Of a stretch of DNA of 64,000 nt, positions 56,884 through 64,000 are shown in pieces. The DNA comes from Limnohabitans kasalickyi (GTDB lineage Bacteria; Pseudomonadota; Gammaproteobacteria; Burkholderiales; Burkholderiaceae_C). The notes beneath the pieces were generated by a model, which did no database searches, was not told where the DNA came from, and saw only the letters and a list, made by a program, of their open reading frames with translations. Location: NCBI GenBank assembly GCA_965234325.1, contig OZ248418.1, forward strand, positions 62,001-126,000, read 5' to 3'. A program made the position numbers and the translations under genes. The first letter of the stretch is position 1. Each line of letters opens with the position of its first letter.

Positions 56884-59800
56884 TCACGAGCCATTTGCAA
56901 ACAAATCATCCAACGCCTCAATCAAGGTCTGCGGCGGTCTGTGCAAATGCACCCCAGCTCCTGGTGTGTGGATGCCGCGCAAAAACATGTAGATCGCCCC
57001 GCCCATGTGCTGGTCGTAGTCGTAGTTGGGCAGGCGCACTTTGAGCAAACGGTGCAGGGCCAAGGTGTAGAGCACGTATTGCACGTCGTAACGTTTGTGC
57101 AGCACGGCGTCTTGCAGGGTGGCCGATTCGTAGTTGGGGAGCTTGTTGGACTTGTAGTCCACCACCCAATAGCGGCCATCGTGCTGCAGCACCAAGTCGA
57201 GCGAGCCGGTGAGCATGCCTTGCATGACGCGGGCTTGTAGAGCTGGGCGCGGTATGCCCTCAAACACATGGGCTTGGATGTGTCGGTCCAGCACGGTGGC
57301 GGGCACATGGCTGACCTCTAGGTTGAACTCCATCTCGGGCCACATGTGCTTGCGCGTCAATTGGCCCAAGGTCAGCGGTGAGGCGTTCAGTTCATGAAGT
57401 GGCAGCGGTGTTTGCACCACGGCTTGCAGCCAAGGCGTCAGCTGCGCGCTTTGTGCGTCGTCGAGTTGCAGCCAGCTGGCTTTGCGTGCGAGCAAGTCGG
57501 CCCAGGCTTGTTGCGCCCACGCGGGGGCTTGGCCCTCGGCCACAGGCCACTCGTTTTGTGACAGCCAGTCCAACAAGTCGTGCAACAGTGTTCCGTAGCG
57601 CGCACCCGCCGGAAAGGTTTGCCACGGACTGATGCTGTCGGGATCGGGCGCAAGTTCAGGCGCGATGGCAGCTGCTTGATGGGCCAAGCTGTCAGACAGC
57701 ACATCGTTCAGATCGTCTATTTTTGCGTCGGTGATCGCATCGGCCACGGCCTCGTCGCGTTTGGATTCGGACACCAAGCCCCGCGTGATGGCGCTGAAGC
57801 TCGCCGTCCACCACAGGCTGTGGTGGGTGCGTGTGGGGGTGCGTGCGTCTTGCGCGGCGCTCGTGGCTGCCGGTGCTTGGTAGGCAATGTGTTGCACCTC
57901 AGGCAGTGCCGCCACTTGAATGTGTGGGCAAGGCCCCCACAAGGTGTGGAGTTGGGGCCCCAAGTCGCCACGCGTTTGGCGGTCTAGCAACAGCGACAAC
58001 GCGCTGCGCTTGAGGCTGCCTTTGTCGGCGTTGCCGCTCAAATCGTTCTTGGTTTCTGCCACACCCAGCCACAAGCCGCGTTGCGCCCGGGTGAGGGCCA
58101 CGTAGAGCAGGCGCATGTCCTCTTCTACTGATGAGGCGGTGGGGTCGCTGTCGTCCTCGGCTTCGTCGTCTTGGGCGTAGTTGGTTTTGGCTTTTTTCTC
58201 CACACCAAAAGCGCCCGCGAAGGGCACAAACACCAGCGGGTACTGCAAGCCCTTGCTCTTGTGGTACGTGATGACTTTGACACACAAGGCGTCGGTTTCT
58301 AAGCGCGCCTGTTGGGTGTCGCTGTCGTGGTGTGGCGATTGAATTTGCTCGCCCAAGTAACGCACCAAGGCGTGCTCGCCTTGCAAGCTTTGCGCGGCGT
58401 GTTGCAGCAGTTCGCCCAAATGCAGCAGGTTGCTCAAGCGCCGGTCGCCGTCGGGTTGCGCCAACACACGTTGCGCGACGTGCTGGCCGTGCAGCCATTG
58501 GTGCAGCATGGGCAACACGCCGTGTTGTTGCCACAGCGCATGCCACTGGTGAAACTGGTCCAGCAAACGCTCCCATGACGCTTCGTCTTGCGTGGTGGCC
58601 AGAACCTCTTGCAAATCAAGTGCCCACAAGCGGCTGCCCACCGCGGCACGCACCCACGCGGTTTGTCGGGGCGAGGCCACCGCGCGCAGCAGACGCCACA
58701 GGTCGGTCGCCTCAGGCGATTGGTAAACGCTGGTGTGATCCGACAAATACACACTGGGAATGTGGCGCGCACGCAGCGCGCCACGCACGGCGTCGGCTTG
58801 CGCTTGGCTGCGCACCAGGACGGCCATATCGCCGGGTGTGGCCGCTTGGGCATTCAGCAGGCGTGCCATTTGGTCGGCAAACACGGCTGCGGTGTGTGAC
58901 AAGTAGCTGCCAATTGACACGGTGTCGCTCTCGCCGTCAGCGTGCATTTGCCACACGGTGAAGGGTGGTTGCTCGGCGCCATTCACCACAAGCGGTGCTT
59001 GCTGGCCTTGTGCCGTCACTTCAACAAACGCAATTTCGCCTTGTGCCGATGCAAATGGTTGCTTGGTTTGCATGAACACATGGTTCACCGCTTGGACCAA
59101 GCCCTCGCTCGAGCGGTGATTGCCCGTGAGGGTGTGCAGTGCGTCGTCTAGTTTTTGCCCATCGTCCGTGTAGGTTTGCGCATCGGTGCGCGCTTGCAAG
59201 TACGTGCCCAAGTCCGCGCCACGAAAGCTGTAGATGGCTTGTTTGGGGTCGCCAATCATCACCAACGCGTTGGCTTCTGAGCAGGCTTCGGGCGCGTAGA
59301 TCCGATTGAGCGTGCCGTACTGCCAAGGGTCGGTGTCTTGAAACTCGTCCACCAACGCCACGGGGTATTGCTGGCGAATGGCGGTGGCCAAGCGGCCGTC
59401 GTCCGCCATGACGGCGTGGTGCAGGTTTTGCAGCAGGTCCGAAAAGTCAAATGCGGCGCGTTGCGTTTTGGCCGCCTTGTAGGCCTCGCCCACCGCGTGT
59501 GCGGCGTGCAGGGCGATCAGCTTGGTGGTGCTGGGCTCTGCGTCTAGCGTGTCGATGTGATCGGCCACGGCGGCAAAGAAGGTAAAGCCTTCGGCCTCGG
59601 GCCAACCTTTGTTGTGTAGTGCTTGGGTGGTGAAGCGCTCCAGCACTTTGCGGTCTTCTTTGTCAGTGCTGGCATTTTGGCTTTGCGTGGCCCACGCTTG
59701 CAGCACCTTGAGCCAGTTGGCGAAGTAGTCAGCGCGTAAGCCTTTGATTTTTTTCTGCGCACTTGCATCTTGCAGGGCATGCAACACGGCCTCGCTCCAG

Positions 59801-60537
59801 GCTTGGCGTGCGGCTTGTGCGGAGGTTTGCACTTGGGCTTGCCAAGCCATGTGTGCGGCCACGGCTTCGGATGGGTTGGTGGTGGGCTCGGCGACTGCAC
59901 GCGGTGTGCGCTCTTGCTCTCGCCACATGTCGCTCAAGGTTTTTAACAGTTGGTTCGGGTCTTGGCCGATGAGCGGGGTGATGTGCTTTAGGGTGTCGGC
60001 GGGTAAGGGGTAGAACCATGCACGCCAATAGTCTTGCACCAGCGTGAGTTTGAGTTCGTTAGCGTTTTCTAGCCGCGTTTGCTCAAACAAGTTTTGGCTC
60101 TCGAGTGCGTGCTGCGTCAGCATGCGGCGCGACCACCCGTGGATGGTGTAGATGGCGGCATCGTCCATCCACTCAGCAGCGCAGTTGAGTTGCAGGGCGC
60201 AGCGGGGCCACAAGGCTTCATCAAAGCTGTCGCGCAATTCCACCAAGAAACCATCCACCTTCAAACGCTCAGGCAGTGGGCGGTTTTGGGCGCTCAGGTC
60301 AAAGTAGGTGGCGGCTTGGCTGAGTCGAGAGCGAATGCGCTCGCGCAGTTCAGCGGTGGCGGCATCGGTGAAGGTCATCACCAAAATTTGGGGTGGCAGC
60401 AAGGTCTCGGTACGTTTGTGGCCCAAAACCAAGCGCAGGTAGAGCGCGGCGAGGGTCCACGTTTTGCCTGTGCCTGCGCTGGCTTCGATGACTTGACGGC
60501 CTTGCAGCGGCAGCGTGAGGGGGTTGAGCGTTTTCAT
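56884..60537 (-). CDS. recB: Exodeoxyribonuclease V beta subunit (RecB)
   Basis: A 1217-residue SF1A helicase-nuclease. Walker A EASAGTGKTWTLAA (18-31), Walker B ALVDEFQDTDPWQYG, GDPKQAIYSFRGAD, the late helicase motif LLYVALTRAQRGLWLG, and the C-terminal PD-(D/E)XK nuclease TGSLDLVLQHDG with WVVDYKSNK (about 1110-1132) are all intact. It unwinds and cuts duplex ends with RecC and RecD. The ATG overlaps the recC stop (ATGA). No recD follows; a hicAB remnant does. Confidence 0.97.
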   Translation of the reverse strand: MKTLNPLTLPLQGRQVIEASAGTGKTWTLAALYLRLVLGHKRTETLLPPQILVMTFTDAATAELRERIRSRLSQAATYFDLSAQNRPLPERLKVDGFLVELRDSFDEALWPRCALQLNCAAEWMDDAAIYTIHGWSRRMLTQHALESQNLFEQTRLENANELKLTLVQDYWRAWFYPLPADTLKHITPLIGQDPNQLLKTLSDMWREQERTPRAVAEPTTNPSEAVAAHMAWQAQVQTSAQAARQAWSEAVLHALQDASAQKKIKGLRADYFANWLKVLQAWATQSQNASTDKEDRKVLERFTTQALHNKGWPEAEGFTFFAAVADHIDTLDAEPSTTKLIALHAAHAVGEAYKAAKTQRAAFDFSDLLQNLHHAVMADDGRLATAIRQQYPVALVDEFQDTDPWQYGTLNRIYAPEACSEANALVMIGDPKQAIYSFRGADLGTYLQARTDAQTYTDDGQKLDDALHTLTGNHRSSEGLVQAVNHVFMQTKQPFASAQGEIAFVEVTAQGQQAPLVVNGAEQPPFTVWQMHADGESDTVSIGSYLSHTAAVFADQMARLLNAQAATPGDMAVLVRSQAQADAVRGALRARHIPSVYLSDHTSVYQSPEATDLWRLLRAVASPRQTAWVRAAVGSRLWALDLQEVLATTQDEASWERLLDQFHQWHALWQQHGVLPMLHQWLHGQHVAQRVLAQPDGDRRLSNLLHLGELLQHAAQSLQGEHALVRYLGEQIQSPHHDSDTQQARLETDALCVKVITYHKSKGLQYPLVFVPFAGAFGVEKKAKTNYAQDDEAEDDSDPTASSVEEDMRLLYVALTRAQRGLWLGVAETKNDLSGNADKGSLKRSALSLLLDRQTRGDLGPQLHTLWGPCPHIQVAALPEVQHIAYQAPAATSAAQDARTPTRTHHSLWWTASFSAITRGLVSESKRDEAVADAITDAKIDDLNDVLSDSLAHQAAAIAPELAPDPDSISPWQTFPAGARYGTLLHDLLDWLSQNEWPVAEGQAPAWAQQAWADLLARKASWLQLDDAQSAQLTPWLQAVVQTPLPLHELNASPLTLGQLTRKHMWPEMEFNLEVSHVPATVLDRHIQAHVFEGIPRPALQARVMQGMLTGSLDLVLQHDGRYWVVDYKSNKLPNYESATLQDAVLHKRYDVQYVLYTLALHRLLKVRLPNYDYDQHMGGAIYMFLRGIHTPGAGVHLHRPPQTLIEALDDLFANGS

Positions 60538-63500
60538 GCGTGGGCCCCTTGGGTGTCGCCGTCATCGCTCAGGTGAATGACCTTGGCAGCGCTGTGCATG
60601 GGGGCATACAAGCGCTCGGCCCATGCGGGCAGGGCGTCGGCCACCTCGTCAAAGCGGTTGAACACACGTTGCAGGGCGGGTGAGTCTGGGTACTCGCCGC
60701 GCTTTAGGTGCGCGCCGTTGAAGGTGGTTTTGGCTTTGCCTAAGGGGTCTTTGCCGTCGCCTTTGAGCGCCAGCCAATAAGCGCAGGCCGTTTTGGCGGC
60801 GATGGGCAGGGGCTGCGCCCAGGCTTCTTGGTAAGCGTTGCAGAGGTCTTGCAGCAGGGCTTGGGCGGCGTCGGCTGCGATGGGTTGGAGTTCGACGGCG
60901 GCATCAAACCCAATTTGCACGCTGGTGGTGGGTACACCGCTGGCGCAGGCCGTTAAGTGGTGCAGCCAAAGGTGGCCGAGTGTGTCGAGCCGCGCTTGTT
61001 GGTTTTCTTTTTTGCCTTCGGTCACCGCACCGGGACGCAGGGCTACTTGCAGCCATTGCGTGCTGGCGTTGGGTGTATCGGTGTTGCTGCGCCACCAGCT
61101 TTGGCCGTTGGCCCACTCGGCACTCAGGCGGTTGGGACCCAGTTGCCAATGGGCGGACTGCACGCTCAGCACATGTGGCCATTTGGGTAAAAGCGCGTCG
61201 AGTTGGTCACGCAAAGTGTTACGCTCTTTGAGCAGCAGATGTTGCTGCGCTTCACCAAAGCCGGCCAAAGCCAGCTGGCCAGTCAGTCGCAGTTGGGCGA
61301 TGGCTTGCTCGGCATTGTCAGCTTGGGCCATGCTTTGGTTGAGTTTGTATTTCTCCAGGCCGTCCAGCGAGAAAGGCTCTTCTTGTTCGGCGGCTTCTTC
61401 AGGTTTGTCGATGCGCAAGCGCAAGCGGTCTACCAAGAACACGTCCACCGGCTGCTTGAGCAAGCGCTGCAAATGTTGCAACGTGAGTTCGGCGGGGGCG
61501 GTGGAGTTTGACGCCGAGGCCTGCACAGTTGGGTGGACAGGTCGCTGGGCAAGTAAATCAGCAGGTCGAGCCCGTTGCCAATCTGCCGCGTAGGTCTCAA
61601 AGCCCGTGCCTTGTGTGAAGTACTTGGGTGAGAAAGCTTGCAGCGGCTGTAGCTGGTTGTGGATGTCAAACGCAGGCAAGTCTTGGCCGTTGTCTGCGTC
61701 TTTGCCGCGCGTCCACACGGCATTGAGGTAGTCCAAGAGTTGCGCCACCAGCACTGAGGGTGGTTTGATTTCATGGTCCGTCGTGCGTCGGCCTTGCCAG
61801 CTGATGTAGAGCTTGTCGCGGGCCGAGAGCAACGCCTCTAAAAACAAATAGCGATCGTCTTCGCGGCGTGAACGGTCGCCTGCGCGCCAGTGTGATTGAG
61901 CGCTGCCTGCGTGTGCGGCATCGCTCATCAAATCAAAGTCGCGTGGGGTTTGGCTGCGTGGGTAGTCGCCATCGTTCATGCCCAGCAAGCACACGCACTT
62001 GAAGGGGATGGAGCGCATGGGCATGAGCGTGGCGAACTGCACGCCGCCGCCAAAGAAGCGGCGTTGCATGGCGGGCTGTTGCAGTTGGGCCATCCAGTGT
62101 TCGCGCACCACCACCAGAGGCAATGGGCTGTCGAGGCGGGCCAGTTGGCATTCGGCCAGCCAGGTTTCTAGCGGTGCCATCACGCGTTCGATCAACCGCT
62201 CATCCGCTTCGTCGCTGGGCTTGAAGAACAAAGCGACGAGCTGCTGCAACACCGCCACCCATTCGCTGGGCGTGTGGTCTTGGCGCAGTTTGATCAGCGC
62301 CATTTGTGTGTGACGCAGCCATTGCAGCAGGCCATCGACCACGCGTGCGTCAAGTCCGCTTACACCCGGCTGGGGCAGTGTGCCGAGCCAAGGGGTGCGC
62401 CATGTGTTGTGCATCTCGTGCGTGTGTGCAGCATCCTGGCTGTCCGTGCCTGACGCGCCTGTGGCGTAGCCCAGCAGCAAACGCTCGATGCCAAACAGCC
62501 AACTGTTTTGGTTGGCGTCGGCCATGTCGGGCGCCATGCCCCACGGTTTGCGGTGTGGTGCGTCTAGGCCCCAGCGCACGCCGGCGTCGGCCAGCCAGGT
62601 GTCGAGCTGGGCCACCTCGTGTTCATCCAGGCCAAAACGTTCGCGCACGGCAGCCACTTCAAACAGGCTCTGCCACTCCACGCGTGTCACGCGCAGTTGG
62701 GGCAGTTGCAGCAGGGTGTCTAGCGCTTGCACCAGCGGTTCGGTGCGTGGCGTGGTGTCGGCCACGGTGTAAGGCAGGTGGCGCGGGTCATGAGCTTGGG
62801 CATGATGGGCGAAGCGGCCAAACACTGCATGGATGTGCGGCGCAAAGTTGGCCATGTCGGGCACCATCACCATGATGTCGGCGGGCTTCAGGGTAGGGTC
62901 GGCATCCAGCCACGCCAGCAGGCGGTCGTGCAAAACTTCGACTTCGCGCTGTGCGGAGTGCGTTTGCACAAAGGCAATGCTGGTGTCGTTGTCTTGTACT
63001 TGCGCGGGCGTGTCTGGCACTGGATCAAGGTTGAGCAGGGACGACTGCAAGTGCTCCAACATGTGAGGCTTGCGGCCGTGGTCTGCGGCTGACTCGGCTG
63101 GGTCCACAAACACATCCACACGGTTGAACTGCCCTTTGTATTGGTCTACGTCGTCAAAGCCATCGAGCAAGTGCAAATAGTCGCGGCCATGTTTGCCCCA
63201 AGCGGCCAGTAGGGGGTGGGTGTCGGTGTGCAGTGTGTATTGGTCGGCTTCGGTCAGCGAGCCATCGTCTTGCGGCACGGGCAAACCGGCTTTGTGCGCT
63301 TGGCGTTGCTTGGAGAGTTTGGCCAGTGGCACACGGCTTTCCACCACATGGCCCCAGTAGTGCTGACAGGGGTTTTGCACCAGCATGAGCACTTGGCACA
63401 CGCGGCCCAAAGCGGCCAGCGCTTGCACGGTTTGCATGGGCAACGAGGTCACGCCAAACACCAGGATGCGATGCGGCACACCCGCAGGGCGTTGGGCCTT

Positions 63501-64000
63501 GCCTTCGTTGAATTCGTGGAGCGATGCCATCTTGGCCATGAACGCCTCATGCACTTTGGCACGTGAGCTGAAGCTGTGTGGCTTATCGGCATCAAGCGGG
63601 GCCAGAAGCGTAGGCCGTAGCGCGGCCTTCACTTGTGCGTCAGCCTCCAGGTCTTTGAGCAAATCGCGCCACAGCTCGGGTTGCCAGTTTTGTGCGGCGG
63701 GGAGTGGCGGGATGAAGGCGGAGGCGTGATAGCCAGCTTGTGTGCGCAGTTGGTCTTGGCCAAGGGCCCAGTCTTCCAACCAGTCGGCACGGTAGTTTTG
63801 GTAGCCGTCTAGCACGTCGGCCAGCTGCGCCGCCAGCTGATAGGCGCGGCGGTTCATGGGCGACGCTTCGTTGTTCCCTTTTGATTCAGTTTGGCTGAGG
63901 TAGTTGTTGAGCGGCGCAAAGTTGGGCTTAGCGAGCAGCACAGGCAGCATGCGCATGATGCGCCAAACCAGCGGGGACTTGTCCAGCGGCATTTGGGCGG
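60534..64000 (-). CDS. recC: Exodeoxyribonuclease V gamma subunit (RecC), 5' end outside window
   Basis: The frame is open to the window edge; about 1155 codons are visible. Comparison from memory with E. coli RecC suggests roughly 90 N-terminal residues are missing (PLDKSPLVWRIMRMLPVLL corresponds to a segment near residue 95). Seen: GNNEASPMNRRAYQLAAQLADVLDGYQNYRADWLE, FSSRAKVHEAFM, IPFKCVCLLGMNDGDYPR and SRREDDRYLFLEALLSARDKLYISW. RecC recognises Chi and splits the strands. Its stop overlaps the recB start. Confidence 0.95.
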   Translation of the reverse strand, partial: AQMPLDKSPLVWRIMRMLPVLLAKPNFAPLNNYLSQTESKGNNEASPMNRRAYQLAAQLADVLDGYQNYRADWLEDWALGQDQLRTQAGYHASAFIPPLPAAQNWQPELWRDLLKDLEADAQVKAALRPTLLAPLDADKPHSFSSRAKVHEAFMAKMASLHEFNEGKAQRPAGVPHRILVFGVTSLPMQTVQALAALGRVCQVLMLVQNPCQHYWGHVVESRVPLAKLSKQRQAHKAGLPVPQDDGSLTEADQYTLHTDTHPLLAAWGKHGRDYLHLLDGFDDVDQYKGQFNRVDVFVDPAESAADHGRKPHMLEHLQSSLLNLDPVPDTPAQVQDNDTSIAFVQTHSAQREVEVLHDRLLAWLDADPTLKPADIMVMVPDMANFAPHIHAVFGRFAHHAQAHDPRHLPYTVADTTPRTEPLVQALDTLLQLPQLRVTRVEWQSLFEVAAVRERFGLDEHEVAQLDTWLADAGVRWGLDAPHRKPWGMAPDMADANQNSWLFGIERLLLGYATGASGTDSQDAAHTHEMHNTWRTPWLGTLPQPGVSGLDARVVDGLLQWLRHTQMALIKLRQDHTPSEWVAVLQQLVALFFKPSDEADERLIERVMAPLETWLAECQLARLDSPLPLVVVREHWMAQLQQPAMQRRFFGGGVQFATLMPMRSIPFKCVCLLGMNDGDYPRSQTPRDFDLMSDAAHAGSAQSHWRAGDRSRREDDRYLFLEALLSARDKLYISWQGRRTTDHEIKPPSVLVAQLLDYLNAVWTRGKDADNGQDLPAFDIHNQLQPLQAFSPKYFTQGTGFETYAADWQRARPADLLAQRPVHPTVQASASNSTAPAELTLQHLQRLLKQPVDVFLVDRLRLRIDKPEEAAEQEEPFSLDGLEKYKLNQSMAQADNAEQAIAQLRLTGQLALAGFGEAQQHLLLKERNTLRDQLDALLPKWPHVLSVQSAHWQLGPNRLSAEWANGQSWWRSNTDTPNASTQWLQVALRPGAVTEGKKENQQARLDTLGHLWLHHLTACASGVPTTSVQIGFDAAVELQPIAADAAQALLQDLCNAYQEAWAQPLPIAAKTACAYWLALKGDGKDPLGKAKTTFNGAHLKRGEYPDSPALQRVFNRFDEVADALPAWAERLYAPMHSAAKVIHLSDDGDTQGAHA

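Noticed and set aside
1..64000. CRISPR arrays, tRNA/rRNA genes, insertion sequences, prophage genes
   Set aside because: No regularly spaced repeats, cloverleaf-like genes, transposases, integrases or phage structural genes were found by reading; a dedicated tRNA scan was not possible.

Overview
The window reads as a betaproteobacterial chromosome, most likely Burkholderiales and probably Comamonadaceae (Limnohabitans/Rhodoferax/Polaromonas-like). This rests on the number of Bug-type periplasmic receptors, two TRAP transporters, moderate GC and the gene types; no rRNA gene is present to confirm it. I saw no tRNA, rRNA, CRISPR array, insertion sequence or prophage. Genes are packed tightly and no stretch above about 240 bases lacks a gene.

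Layout. 1-444: end of a CorA-type Mg2+ channel. 552-4221: a TRAP transporter with a TatT lipoprotein and a fused DctQ-DctM permease. 4243-12618: a phosphate-starvation block with an acyltransferase and an ornithine-lipid-type N-acyltransferase (divergent pair), a PlcP-like phosphoesterase, an Agt-like glycosyltransferase, ppk1, sixA, a lysine/alanine-rich histone-like protein and ppx. Sequences matching PhoB boxes lie before the N-acyltransferase, ppk1 and ppx. Together they suggest phospholipids are replaced by phosphorus-free lipids while polyphosphate is made and used.

12756-32112: a catabolic island. It holds a CoA-transferase/HMG-CoA-lyase pair, two intradiol ring-cleavage dioxygenases around a LacI regulator, a BKACE enzyme, SDR and MDR oxidoreductases, a Tat-exported molybdenum hydroxylase with its 2Fe-2S subunit, an exported amidohydrolase, an FAH-family hydrolase, a GntR regulator, a deacetylase-fold enzyme and four Bug receptors. 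32176-32850 is an orphan tonB. 32909-45302: uronate/aldarate catabolism (garD, LacI regulator, udh, TRAP transporter, lactonase, gudD, garR, class II aldolase-like protein, two more Bug receptors), ending in a strong terminator shared with convergent acs.

47503-64000: RecBCD and defence. On the minus strand recC and recB overlap. They are separated from recD by about 3.6 kb carrying ccdAB, a wrecked hicAB, DUF2878 and DUF3833 proteins, a pterin dehydratase, a histidine phosphatase and a TIGR03643 protein. Directly downstream of recD, in the same apparent operon, lie three genes resembling ZorA, ZorB and ZorC of the Zorya anti-phage system, with no ZorD or ZorE effector. This RecD-ZorABC arrangement is the strongest candidate for an undescribed system here.
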